This document shows, piece after piece, positions 1 to 9,382 of a stretch of DNA of 17,929 bases (its first letter is position 1; every line of letters starts with the position of its first letter). The stretch spans positions 1-17,929 of the forward strand of contig JAFGOU010000555.1 in the NCBI GenBank assembly GCA_016926315.1. The letters run 5' to 3'. This DNA comes from Chitinispirillaceae bacterium (GTDB lineage Bacteria; Fibrobacterota; Chitinivibrionia; Chitinivibrionales; Chitinispirillaceae). Made by a program: the position numbers and the translations under genes. A model generated the notes under the pieces. That model made no database searches. It was not told the origin of the DNA and saw only the letters and a program-made list of their open reading frames with translations.

Positions 1-3000
1 GTCCCGCGCGGATTCACCGGTATTTCGTGGATAATCACGCCGCCGCGGGCGATTGCCCCCCAGCCCCAGAGCGGATCGTTGAATCCGGCCAGCCGCTTCC
101 GGGCAACGAAAAGATGCAGCGCACCCGGATACGGTTGGGGATCGTACAGCGTCAGCGCATGGTCGTACAGACGGTCGATTTTGACATGATGGTATTCCAG
201 CGCGCGTTTCAACCCCAGCCGTTTAGAGAAACGGGAAAGCATGACACTGAGCGAAACCTTCAGACGACTGAATTCGGCGGCCGCCTTTGTCCTGAAAAAA
301 CCGAGTTTATCGGTGTTGCGACCGGAAAAAAGGTTGTCGATATGGTAGTATACATTAAGGAAATGGTTGAAGTATCGCAGCGGCGCCGGCATGGGCCAGC
401 GCATCACCTTTACGTTGTAGTTTTCGATCATCGCCAGAAACGACACCTGTTCGCCCCGCGCCTTGAGCTGTTGCGCGATCTCCAGGGCGATCACGCCGCC
501 GAGACAATAGCCGCCCAGACAGTAGGGACCCCGCGGCTGCAGGGCGCGGATCTCCTGCAGGTATCTGGCGGCGACGATTTCAAAACGCGGATCGATTTCG
601 GCGCGGCCGTCAAGTCCGGCGGACTGGAGGCCGTATACCGGACGCGCGGTCCCCAGATGACGCACAAGGTCGCGATAGAGCAGGACATTGCCTTCTGCCC
701 CATGGACAAGAAAGAGCGGCGCCCGATCGCCCGTTGCCTGGATCGGCACCAGGGAGCGCCACGCGTCCGATTTTTCCTGTTCGAAAAGCGCTTGCGCCAT
801 CAGCGCGATGGTCGGCGCTTCGTAGAGCAGGGACAATGGCGCTTTGATGCCGAGCGTCTGCTCAATCAGGGCAAAAAGCCTTGCCGCCAGGAGCGAATGC
901 CCACCCGCATCGAAAAAACTGGTGTGCAGATCGATGGCTGAAACGCCCAGGGTTTGCTGCCATAGCTGCCGGAGGTCATTTTCCCGTTTTTGAACGTGCG
1001 CGGCACGCACGGTGCCGTCCTTCTCCCGCGACGGCGGTATCGCCTCGCTCGCGGCGTTCCGCGGCGCGGGGAGGTCGAAGGGTACCGTGGAAAGAAGCGA
1101 GGCTATCGTGTGTTCGGGCGAAGCTGCGATGCGCGACAGCAGCATGACAAAACCGTCGATCCATGCATCGATCCGCGCCGGAGCAAAAATCGTTTTAGTA
1201 TAATGACAGGTGAGAAGCGTTTGTGTCGCTGATTCGACGGCGTTGAAGTACAGCTCGAACGACTCGAACGCCTTTGGATTCGCCCAATAATCAACCGGCA
1301 TGCCGACATCCGGCAGTTCCGCCGCCTCCCACCGTTTGACGCTGGTTAACCCGACCGCGACCGGCGGTGCCTTTGAACTGCCGGAAGCGATCCGGCTGTC
1401 GGCCAGCAGGTGTATCAGGGTATAGTCCTGGTTCTCATACGCCTCGATCAAATCCTGCTGGGTTTGACCGATGAGTTCGGTGAACTGCTGTCCGTGGTCG
1501 AGGCGCATCAGCAGGGGGATGATATTCACGCAATGGCCGACCAGCTTTTTCTGATGAATGCGCGCCTGCTCCGCGGTCGGCAGTCCGATCACCACCTCGC
1601 GGCTGCCGCTGAGCGCGTGCATGAACATCCCCAATCCCGAAAGAAAGGTCGAAAAGAAACTGCAACCACGGCTCTTGCCGGCCGCACGCAGAAGCTCGAT
1701 CGTCTGGCGCGGAATGATCCGGTCGACGCGAACGGCTTCGTAGGTGCGCAGCGACGGACGCGGCGTATCGACCGGCAGGGTCAGGGGTGGTATCCCTTTT
1801 GAAAAGAGCCTCTGCCAATAGTCTTTTGCAACCGCAAAGGAGCCGGACGATTCGCGGCCGACACGGTCCTCGACGTATGCCGCAAAGGGATAAGGGACTT
1901 CGGGCAACGGTCCGGCGCCCTGCGAAAAGATCCGGTAGGCATCCAGCAGGTCGTAGATCAGCACATCCAGCGACCATCCGTCGCAGATGATGTGGTGGCC
2001 GGTGAAGAGGACGGCCGTCGTGTCCGGGGAGTGCAGTATGCGGACGCGGAAAAGCGGTCCGTGTGCAAGATCAAAGGGTGTTGACGCCTCCTCATGGGCA
2101 TGACTGGCGCACGTCGCGGAAAAAGCCGCTGGCTCCTGCGACGGCATTTCGACGATACGCACCGATGGCGGCATTTCGGGTTCGATCACCATGGTCTCGC
2201 CGTTCGCTTCGAACCGGGCACGCAGGGCGTGGTGCCGTTGCGACAGGGACTCGGCCGCTTTTTTCAAATGCCGCACATCGGCTGGTCCGTTCAACTGAAC
2301 GGAAAGCGACTCGTTATAGGCGCACGACGGGCCGACCCCAAGCTGCGACGAGAGCCAGATGCCCCTTTGCGGAAGGGTTGAGGGGATACGAAGGGTGTGC
2401 GTCACGCTTTCCGTGACAGCCGCTGCCACGGCCGGAGCCGGAGCTGCCGTTTCCCTGTTGGCGGTAATATGTTCGCTCAGTGCCGCAATGGTCGGATACT
2501 CCCGGAGCATTTCGCCGAAGGATATCTTGACGCCGAACTCCTTGTGGATCTGAAAGGCAACCTGGGTCAGGAAAAGGGAGTCCATGCCCATGTCCAAAAA
2601 GGTCGCCGAGGTACTCAGCGCCGATTCAGCGATCCCCGATGTTTCACTTAAAATGGCCATCAGCCGCGTTTGCAGCGCATCCTCCCTGATTGGTGACGGT
2701 GACGCGTCCGGGTCCTGCTCGGAGGCCGGGGCTCCTGATGCGGCGAGCGGATCAGGTGCCGTGGAAGCGGCTTTCGGCGCGGGATCGACCCAGTGCCGTT
2801 TTCGCTCAAAGGGATAGGTCGGCAGCGGGATACGCCGGCGCCGTTCATTTCCGTAGAAAGCGTGCCAGTCAATGGAATACCCGTGGAGCCAGAGTTGGCC
2901 AACGGCAAAAAGCAGCGCGATCAGCTCGGTGGAATCGTCAGCAGAATCTGCCAGCGATGCGACAAACGCCTGTTCCCTGCCGGCGGCTGCATGCTGGCGG

Positions 3001-6000
3001 GCCAGGGTCATGAGAACGGTGCGCGGTCCTGCCTCCAAAAAGATCCGGTTGTTTTTTTCGAGAAGCAGCATGGCGGCATCGGAGAACCTGACCGGCATGC
3101 GCAGGTGGCGGCCCCAATACGCGGGGCTGGTGGCCTCGGTTTCGGTGATCGGTTTGCCGGTCACCGAGGAGATAAACGGCAGCAGCGGCGGGTGCAATGC
3201 CGTTTTGGCAACCTCGGCCGTGAACAGGGGAACGATCGGATCCATCATTGACGAATGGAATGCATGCGACGTGTGCAGATGGCGACAGACGATGCCTTCG
3301 GATTCGAGCACGGCCTGAAAGGCCGCGACGGCGTCGTCGGGCCCTGAAACCACGCACAGCGACGGCCCGTTTGCCGCCGCAAGCTGCACCGAAGCCGGCA
3401 ACCGCGGTTCGATTACGCCTGCCGCTGCGCGCACCGAGAGCATCGATCCCCGCGGCAGCCCTTTCATCAGCCGGCCGCGCGTGGCGACCAGCCGCAACGC
3501 GTCCTCCAGCGTGAATACCCCTGCCAGGCAGGCGCAGACAAACTCGCCGATACTGTGCCCCACCATCATGGCCGGCTTGATGCCCCAGGACATCCAGAGG
3601 AGTGCCAGCGAATACTCGATGGTGAAAAGCGCCGGTTGGGTGAAGAACGTATCCTTCAACGCCTCGTAGGCCGATTGTTCGTCGCTGCCGGCCGGATGAA
3701 TGACATTGCGTAAATCCCTCTCCAGATGAGGCCGCAGAATATCGCAACAGCGGTCAAAGGTGCGCGCGAATAGCGGTTCTGTCTGGTACAGCTGCCGTCC
3801 CATCTGTACATACTGCGAACCCTGCCCGGGAAAGAGAAAGACCACTTCAGGGTCGCGCTGCGTACAGGTGCGTGCAGCACTGCGCTGCGGCGTCGGTTTT
3901 TTCAGTTGATGTGACGCGTCGGTGGCGCCGCTCACGACAACAAACCGGCGTTGCGGCAGATACCGGCGGCCCCGTTGCAGCGTGAATGCGGCATCGGCAA
4001 GTTCATTGGCTTCGAACGTCCCGACCTGCCCGCCCATGCGCGCGCACAGGGTATCGAGGCTCCAGGCGCTTTTTGCCGACAGCAGCAGGAGCTGTACCGG
4101 CCGTGACGGGCCCGAGCGTTCGGCCGCCGGCGCCTCACGCAGGATCGCATGGACATTGGTGCCGCCGAACCCGAAACTCGAAACCGCCGTGATGCGCGGC
4201 GCAGCAGTGCGCGGCCAGGTCTCGCAATGATCGATCACTTTAAACGGGCTTCCGGGAAAATCGATCTGCGGATTGGGGTTTTTATAGTGGAGGGTGGCCG
4301 GAATGGTTTCATGGTGGAGGCAGAGTGCCGCCTTGATGAGTCCGGTGACCCCCGCGGCAATCGTGGGATGGCCGATATTGCCTTTGATCGAACCGATCCA
4401 GCAGAACTGTTTTTTATCGGTATGCAGGCGGAAGGCCCTGGTAAGCGCTTCGATCTCGATCGGGTCGCCGATCGGGGTTGCGGTGCCGTGGGCTTCGATG
4501 TAACCGATTGATTCGGGATTGATGCCCGCCAGCGCCTGGGCCATGGCAATCACCCGGGCCTGACCGTCAACGCTGGGTGCAAGAAAGCTCACCTTGCCCG
4601 ACCCGTCGTTGTTTTTTGCGGTTGCCAGGATCACGCCGTAGACCGTGTCGTTGTCGGCCAGCGCATCCGTCAGGCGCTTGAGCACCACCACGCCCGCGCC
4701 GTCGTTGAACATGGTGCCGGTTGCCTCGGCATCGAACGGACGGCAGTGGCCGTCCCGGGAAAAGGTGCCCCCTTGTTGGTAGAGAAAGCCGCACTTCTGT
4801 GGCACATGAATGTCCGACCCGCCGGTCAGGGCGATATCGCATTCGTGATCGCGGAGCGCGCGAAAGGCCAGGTCGACCGCAAGAAGCGATGTCGAACAGC
4901 CGGTGTTGACGCTCACCCCCGGACCGGTAAGATCGAGCGCATAGCAGGCCCGGGTCGCGATATAATCCTTCTGGTTGCCGTACTCGACCGAAAGATGGCC
5001 CACGGCTTTGAGCAGATCGTCGTGCCCGAGAAGGTTGCGCGAATAGTAGTGGTTGTCTCCGATCCCGGCGAAAACGCCGATGGAACCGCGATAGTGCGAC
5101 GAATCGTACCCGCTCTGCTCCAGGGCGTTCCAGGCGAGTTCAAGGAAGACGCGCTGCTGCGGGTCGATGACCTTTGCTTCCAGCGGCGAAATACCGAAAA
5201 AAGAAGCATCGAACAGATCGGCGTCCCTGATGATCCCCCGCGCCGGTATATAGTCGGGGTCATAGCGCAGTGCCTCGTCGATGCCGGGCCCCAGCTCCTC
5301 GCGGCTGAACCGGTCGATCGACTCCACGCCGTCGAGCAGGTTGCGCCAGAGTTCGGCAATCGAGCCCGCGCCCGGGAATCTACCGGCCATGCCGATGATC
5401 GCCACGCCGTCAAACGGTTCGGCATGCCGCGAACGTCGCCGCGCATACTCCGCCGCCAGATCCGTGCTGGTGTCGGCATCGAGCAGATGCGCCAGGCCGG
5501 CCGGGGTGGGATACTGAAAAACCTTGACTACCTGATAGTCTACGGTAAAGCGCCGGTTTATCTGTGCAATCAGGCGCAGCGCCAGAAGCGAGGTGCCGCC
5601 GATGTCGAAGAAATTGTCGTCGATGCCGACCTGCTCAAGGTCGAGGAGTTCGGCCCACATCGCCACCAGCGTCTCTTCGACAGCGGTACGCGGTCCGATA
5701 TACGGCTGCGCGACTGCCGGCCGTTTGCGCGACGGCCGCGGGAGCTGTTTACGGTCGAGTTTGCCGTTGGCGCTGAGCGGAAACGCATCCAGCACCACAT
5801 ACAGCGACGGGACCATGTAGTCCGGCAGCTCCTGGGAGAGCAACGTATTCGCTTCCGCAGGGGTAAAGGCGTTCTTTGCCGTTTCGACGACATAGCCGAC
5901 CAGGCGCTGCTCGCCCGGCATGTCCTCCCGTGCGATGACCACCGCCTGTTTGACAGAGGCGATTTTCTGGAGACACCGCTCTATCTCGCCCAGTTCAATG

Positions 6001-7259
6001 CGGAACCCGCGGATTTTGACCTGGTGATCGATGCGGCCCAGATACTCGATCGCGCCGTCGGCCCGGAAACGGGCCAGATCCCCGGTCTTGTAGAGACGGC
6101 TGCCCGTCACGTCGCTCAGAGGGTTGGGGATGAACGCTTCACTCGTCAGGTCAGGGCGATTGACGTACCCGCGTGCCAGCCCGGCGCCCGCGATGTGCAA
6201 CTCGCCCGCCTCACCCGGGGGTACGGGGCTCCCGTTTTTGTCAAGCACCAGGATCTGGATATTGGCGATCGGGAATCCGATCGGGACCGAGGCCGCGGCA
6301 TGACCGGGTGCGCACTTCCAGCAGGTGACGTCCACCGCTGCTTCGGTCGGCCCGTAGAGATTATAGAGCTGCGCGCCGCAGCAGGCAAAAAAGCGGTCGT
6401 GCACCGCGACATCCAGCGCCTCGCCGCTGCACACGACATACCGCAGGGATGCGCAGCGGTCGAGGCGCTCGGCCTGCAAAAAGAGCCTCAGCATCGAGGG
6501 AACGAAGTGGATGACCGTCACCTTTTCGGCCTGGATCAGATCGAGCAGGTAGTCGGGGTCCTTGTGTCCCTCCGGCCGGGCGATCACCAGGCGGGCGCCG
6601 ACCATGAGCGGCCAGAAGAATTCCCACACCGAAACGTCAAACGAGAACGGCGTCTTTTGCACAACCGCATCACCGGGGCCGATGTCGAATTCGTCCTGCA
6701 TCCACAACAGCCGGTTCACAATGGCCGAATGGATGTTCATGACCCCCTTGGGGGTGCCGGTCGATCCCGAGGTGTAGATGACATAGGCGAGATTGTCCGG
6801 TGAGCAGCCCGGATGCGGCGTTATGGCGGGAAAATCTCCGGCCAGGTCAGGGGCGTCGATCATGATGCAGGGCGTTGCGCTGCCGAGAAGCGCTGCGAAC
6901 CGGGAGTGCGCAAGCACGAGCGGACAGCGGCTCTCCTCAACCATGAACCTGATCCGTTTTGCCGGCAGCGTCGGATCGATCGGCAGATAGGCGCCGCCGG
7001 CTTTGATGATCGCCAGCAGGGCCAGCACCATCTCGATGGAGCGTTCGCAACAGACGCCGACGATCACCTCCGGCCCCACGCCCCTTGCCGCAAGCAGGTG
7101 TGCCAGACGGTTTGCAGCGCGGTTCATCCCGCCATAGGTGAGGGCTTTTGCCTCAAAGGAGAGCGCGATCGCGTCCGGCGTCCGGTTGGCCTGGTTGTCG
7201 ATGAAATCGTGCAGGCACCGGTCCGTCGGGTAGGCTTTTGCCGTCAGTATGGTTTGCAT
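1..7259 (-). CDS. Hybrid NRPS-PKS megasynthase (A-PCP-KS-AT-ACP-C-PCP-TE), C-terminus off the window
   Basis: The open frame holds 2419 codons from the ATG at 7259 to the left edge; conserved motifs checked along it share one phase. Domains in order: adenylation (about 1-505; YTSGSTGTPKG at 162-172, NGKLDR with K500), PCP (GGTSL, S557), ketosynthase (about 617-1045; C788 in NTGCSTS, H924 in HGT, H964 in GNIGH), malonyl-type acyltransferase (about 1135-1420; GHSIGE with S1236, HAFH 1332-1335), ACP (S1561 in MDSL), condensation (about 1625-2060; HHIICDG, H1755/H1756/D1760), PCP (GGHSL, S2122) and thioesterase (from about 2175; GYCLGG with C2252). The A-domain code D208 V209 W212 H251 V276 S278 L301 V309 D310 K500 is close to known serine codes. 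The polypeptide would load serine on the first PCP, extend with malonate without beta-keto reduction, then condense with a unit on the last PCP. No A domain serves that PCP, and no C domain precedes the first A, so this is a starter module. GGAAGGAAA lies just upstream of the ATG. The catalytic His region of the TE is beyond the window. Confidence 0.95.
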   Translation of the reverse strand, partial: MQTILTAKAYPTDRCLHDFIDNQANRTPDAIALSFEAKALTYGGMNRAANRLAHLLAARGVGPEVIVGVCCERSIEMVLALLAIIKAGGAYLPIDPTLPAKRIRFMVEESRCPLVLAHSRFAALLGSATPCIMIDAPDLAGDFPAITPHPGCSPDNLAYVIYTSGSTGTPKGVMNIHSAIVNRLLWMQDEFDIGPGDAVVQKTPFSFDVSVWEFFWPLMVGARLVIARPEGHKDPDYLLDLIQAEKVTVIHFVPSMLRLFLQAERLDRCASLRYVVCSGEALDVAVHDRFFACCGAQLYNLYGPTEAAVDVTCWKCAPGHAAASVPIGFPIANIQILVLDKNGSPVPPGEAGELHIAGAGLARGYVNRPDLTSEAFIPNPLSDVTGSRLYKTGDLARFRADGAIEYLGRIDHQVKIRGFRIELGEIERCLQKIASVKQAVVIAREDMPGEQRLVGYVVETAKNAFTPAEANTLLSQELPDYMVPSLYVVLDAFPLSANGKLDRKQLPRPSRKRPAVAQPYIGPRTAVEETLVAMWAELLDLEQVGIDDNFFDIGGTSLLALRLIAQINRRFTVDYQVVKVFQYPTPAGLAHLLDADTSTDLAAEYARRRSRHAEPFDGVAIIGMAGRFPGAGSIAELWRNLLDGVESIDRFSREELGPGIDEALRYDPDYIPARGIIRDADLFDASFFGISPLEAKVIDPQQRVFLELAWNALEQSGYDSSHYRGSIGVFAGIGDNHYYSRNLLGHDDLLKAVGHLSVEYGNQKDYIATRACYALDLTGPGVSVNTGCSTSLLAVDLAFRALRDHECDIALTGGSDIHVPQKCGFLYQQGGTFSRDGHCRPFDAEATGTMFNDGAGVVVLKRLTDALADNDTVYGVILATAKNNDGSGKVSFLAPSVDGQARVIAMAQALAGINPESIGYIEAHGTATPIGDPIEIEALTRAFRLHTDKKQFCWIGSIKGNIGHPTIAAGVTGLIKAALCLHHETIPATLHYKNPNPQIDFPGSPFKVIDHCETWPRTAAPRITAVSSFGFGGTNVHAILREAPAAERSGPSRPVQLLLLSAKSAWSLDTLCARMGGQVGTFEANELADAAFTLQRGRRYLPQRRFVVVSGATDASHQLKKPTPQRSAARTCTQRDPEVVFLFPGQGSQYVQMGRQLYQTEPLFARTFDRCCDILRPHLERDLRNVIHPAGSDEQSAYEALKDTFFTQPALFTIEYSLALLWMSWGIKPAMMVGHSIGEFVCACLAGVFTLEDALRLVATRGRLMKGLPRGSMLSVRAAAGVIEPRLPASVQLAAANGPSLCVVSGPDDAVAAFQAVLESEGIVCRHLHTSHAFHSSMMDPIVPLFTAEVAKTALHPPLLPFISSVTGKPITETEATSPAYWGRHLRMPVRFSDAAMLLLEKNNRIFLEAGPRTVLMTLARQHAAAGREQAFVASLADSADDSTELIALLFAVGQLWLHGYSIDWHAFYGNERRRRIPLPTYPFERKRHWVDPAPKAASTAPDPLAASGAPASEQDPDASPSPIREDALQTRLMAILSETSGIAESALSTSATFLDMGMDSLFLTQVAFQIHKEFGVKISFGEMLREYPTIAALSEHITANRETAAPAPAVAAAVTESVTHTLRIPSTLPQRGIWLSSQLGVGPSCAYNESLSVQLNGPADVRHLKKAAESLSQRHHALRARFEANGETMVIEPEMPPSVRIVEMPSQEPAAFSATCASHAHEEASTPFDLAHGPLFRVRILHSPDTTAVLFTGHHIICDGWSLDVLIYDLLDAYRIFSQGAGPLPEVPYPFAAYVEDRVGRESSGSFAVAKDYWQRLFSKGIPPLTLPVDTPRPSLRTYEAVRVDRIIPRQTIELLRAAGKSRGCSFFSTFLSGLGMFMHALSGSREVVIGLPTAEQARIHQKKLVGHCVNIIPLLMRLDHGQQFTELIGQTQQDLIEAYENQDYTLIHLLADSRIASGSSKAPPVAVGLTSVKRWEAAELPDVGMPVDYWANPKAFESFELYFNAVESATQTLLTCHYTKTIFAPARIDAWIDGFVMLLSRIAASPEHTIASLLSTVPFDLPAPRNAASEAIPPSREKDGTVRAAHVQKRENDLRQLWQQTLGVSAIDLHTSFFDAGGHSLLAARLFALIEQTLGIKAPLSLLYEAPTIALMAQALFEQEKSDAWRSLVPIQATGDRAPLFLVHGAEGNVLLYRDLVRHLGTARPVYGLQSAGLDGRAEIDPRFEIVAARYLQEIRALQPRGPYCLGGYCLGGVIALEIAQQLKARGEQVSFLAMIENYNVKVMRWPMPAPLRYFNHFLNVYYHIDNLFSGRNTDKLGFFRTKAAAEFSRLKVSLSVMLSRFSKRLGLKRALEYHHVKIDRLYDHALTLYDPQPYPGALHLFVARKRLAGFNDPLWGWGAIARGGVIIHEIPVNPRG

Positions 7260-7985
7260 TCAATCGTTTCCTTCCGTGGCCGTTGATAAGCGCTGAGAAC
7301 ACTCGTCATAGCACAGGGCGCAGCTATACCGGTCGGGTCCGGAAATGTGCCGGATTCGCCACCATTTCCCCTCTGCCTCCACAACGGCTTCGTTTCCCTC
7401 TTTCACGCAGACGGGGAAAACGGCAAGATCGCGGCCGATCCCCCGGCCGGTGGCCTTTAAAAAAGCCTCTTTTCGCGCCCACAACTCATAGAACAGCCGC
7501 TGTTGCTCAACCGCATTGTGTCGTGAGATCCACTCGATCTCATCGGGATGCGCGACCGTCTGAAGAAAGCCCGGATGGGCCGGACGTGGTCTGCAATATT
7601 CGATATCAACGCCGATCTCGCGATTCTGCGCCACTGCCAGCGCCATATACTCATGGCTGTGCGACACGTTGAACCGCACCGTTGACCCGTCAATGGCAGG
7701 TTTGCCAAAAGGTCCATTGACAAAAAGAACCTCTTCGCCGTGTATCGCCAGATAGTATCCGAGCATGAAGCGCGTTGCCGTATGGTATAAATTAAATCTC
7801 TTCCGGTCGTCGGGATAAACTAATTTTCGCGACCGCCGTTTTTCTTCCGCAGAAAGCAGGTCCGGCCGGCCGGCCAGCGTGTTTTCGAGATAGGACCGGT
7901 TGAAAATCCACAGGTGGATCGTGTCTGCCTGGAGAACCGGCCGCTCTGCGGGAAAGATCGATTCGATCGTAATGTTCATGGTCAT
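7260..7985 (-). CDS. Sfp-type 4'-phosphopantetheinyl transferase
   Basis: This 241-aa protein transfers 4'-phosphopantetheine from CoA to the carrier-protein serines of NRPS/PKS enzymes. The family signatures are all present: FNVSHSHEYMALAV, IGVDIEYCRP (Mg-binding Asp and Glu of the GVDIE motif) and the WARKEAFLKATGRGI helix. Length and motif order fit the Sfp/Gsp group and not the short AcpS type. Its TGA (7262-7260) is directly followed by the ATG of the megasynthase (TGAATG), so the two are very probably translationally coupled. The natural substrates are the three carrier domains encoded next door. The ATG at 7985 was taken as the start; a second in-frame ATG lies two codons later (7979), and neither has a strong Shine-Dalgarno. 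The gap to the upstream nitroreductase-like gene is 47 bases, consistent with one operon. Confidence 0.95.
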   Translation of the reverse strand: MTMNITIESIFPAERPVLQADTIHLWIFNRSYLENTLAGRPDLLSAEEKRRSRKLVYPDDRKRFNLYHTATRFMLGYYLAIHGEEVLFVNGPFGKPAIDGSTVRFNVSHSHEYMALAVAQNREIGVDIEYCRPRPAHPGFLQTVAHPDEIEWISRHNAVEQQRLFYELWARKEAFLKATGRGIGRDLAVFPVCVKEGNEAVVEAEGKWWRIRHISGPDRYSCALCYDECSQRLSTATEGND

Positions 7986-8032
7986 GAGTCGGTCTGCCAG
8001 GGGTTGTATGGCTTGCCGCGCAACGGTCGCTT

Positions 8033-9202
8033 TCAGGCCATGGCCATGGCAATGAGCGCCTTGGTCGTCGTACTCCCGGACCCTGGAGGCATGCGGAAAG
8101 GCTCAACCGCCGCCTCTACCGCGCAGTTGATAGCTGCCGCCTGAACAAGGATGTTTTGCAGCATATACCCGGTCTCCATTAATGCCCAGTCGTCGTTTGT
8201 CGCGGTTTGCAGCAGGATAAATCCGGTAGGGCCGGGGTAGTGTTGCGTGAGCCGTGCATGGAGCCCGCTGGCGCCGCCTTCGATTGCGCTGAGGCGGTGC
8301 GTCGGTCTCCCCGCGCTCAAGCTGCCGTAGACATGGCCGCTCCCATCGGGCAGTAAGACCGCCAGGCCGGTGCGATGTTGAACGCCGTATGCCGTCGGGA
8401 TGGTCAGCCCCCACGGTTTTGACAGATACAAATGAGGGGTCCGGCCGCGTGCGGCCCACAGAAGCTGACCCAGGTGTGCCCTGGTTACCAGAGCGTTTTC
8501 ACCCCGTTTTTCAGCCATGGCAGCGGCAAGCGCCATAAAGAGCGGCATTCTGCCTTTGCGGTCCGGGTCGGGCAGATTGCCCGTCAGCCACGATTTTTCG
8601 GGTCCTGGAAGACGATCCGTCCAATACGCGCCCTTGTACGACGGCCGCATGGGTTCGAGCCGGTAGCGCAGCACTTCTGTCCGGTTGCCGGGCAAGGCGC
8701 GCCCGATCGAGTCTGACCGGAAAACAACCGCAACGCCCATGGCCGCGCAGACAAGCCCCACCGCCTGCTGAAGCATGCCGTTTTCAATCAGGAGTGTTTC
8801 CCGTTCTTTGCCCGAAACAGCGGCGTCGTTGAAAAAAACCACGGAGCCGCGGTCCTTTGCCGCTCCCGTCAGCGCTGTCGAAAACCGCCGGCACGACGCC
8901 GCAGCAACAACCGCGTCAACTTGTGCGTCTGTCAATGTTGTCCCGGTATCTGCCATGCCCCAGTGCAGAACCTCCGGATCGCCGTCAAAATCGCTGGAGC
9001 AGCGGGAGTTGAGCGCCTGTTCGACCGTTACCGCACCGTGGCCGTCCGGCAGGACCGCCGGAGCACGGTCCGAGAGTATGGCCTGTGGCGCGGCAAAACG
9101 CGCCTTGAGCTTGCGCCAGAGATACCTGAGATCGGTACATCCTGTCAATTGGCTTGCCATGGCAATCGCTCCTGTTGCCGTTAAAAAAGAACGCCGATCC
9201 AT
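8033..9202 (-). CDS. Tat-exported lipoprotein with nitroreductase/SagB-like oxidoreductase fold
   Basis: This is a 389-aa protein. The N-terminus DRRSFLTATGA is a twin-arginine signal (R3 R4, F6 L7) followed by a short hydrophobic stretch and the lipobox LTGC (C22), so it should be a folded, lipid-anchored envelope protein. The later part resembles SagB-type flavin oxidoreductases: AHLGQLLWAARGRT (about 242-255), then a variable stretch with YGVQHRTGLAVLLPDG, and the helix GYMLQNILVQAAAINCAVEA (about 345-364). An earlier stretch (about 60-170) has weaker nitroreductase-like segments (VEQALNSRCS and ENGMLQQAVGLVCAAMGVAV), which suggests two degenerate halves. An FMN-dependent redox role is plausible. 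Its substrate is unknown, and the export signal argues against direct action on carrier-bound intermediates in the cytoplasm. It is the first gene of the operon. The start has a weak Shine-Dalgarno (GAAAGG). Confidence 0.75.
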   Translation of the reverse strand: MDRRSFLTATGAIAMASQLTGCTDLRYLWRKLKARFAAPQAILSDRAPAVLPDGHGAVTVEQALNSRCSSDFDGDPEVLHWGMADTGTTLTDAQVDAVVAAASCRRFSTALTGAAKDRGSVVFFNDAAVSGKERETLLIENGMLQQAVGLVCAAMGVAVVFRSDSIGRALPGNRTEVLRYRLEPMRPSYKGAYWTDRLPGPEKSWLTGNLPDPDRKGRMPLFMALAAAMAEKRGENALVTRAHLGQLLWAARGRTPHLYLSKPWGLTIPTAYGVQHRTGLAVLLPDGSGHVYGSLSAGRPTHRLSAIEGGASGLHARLTQHYPGPTGFILLQTATNDDWALMETGYMLQNILVQAAAINCAVEAAVEPFRMPPGSGSTTTKALIAMAMA

Positions 9203-9216
9203 GCCGCCGCCTTTCG

Positions 9217-9235
9217 CCGGCCGCTGCCGGGCCGG
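9217..9235. other. GC-rich hairpin in the 5' leader of the nitroreductase-like gene
   Basis: CCGGCC (9217-9222) and GGCCGG (9230-9235) are perfect 6-bp inverted arms around a 7-base loop. On the minus-strand transcript this sits just upstream of the GAAAGG ribosome-binding site and the ATG at 9202, where it could affect translation. In GC-rich DNA such arms can also arise by chance. Confidence 0.3.
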
Positions 9236-9382
9236 TCATATGATGAACGCCGCCATCCGCGCATTGAGTTTCTTCAGGCCTTTACAACGAGTGGCATCTT
9301 CCTGAGGCATACGCAAACAATGAAAATAATCGGTGCCGTCGCCCGGGATGGAGAGGAGTACGATTGCCGCAAAAGCATGCCA

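Noticed and set aside
27..941. A 304-codon plus-strand open frame.
   Set aside because: It is antisense to the PCP-TE end of the megasynthase and has low-complexity, motif-free content.
4746..6803. A 685-codon open frame on the plus strand.
   Set aside because: It is antisense to the A, PCP and KS domains of the megasynthase, whose motifs are unambiguous. It arises from GC-rich codon use and has no recognisable domain.
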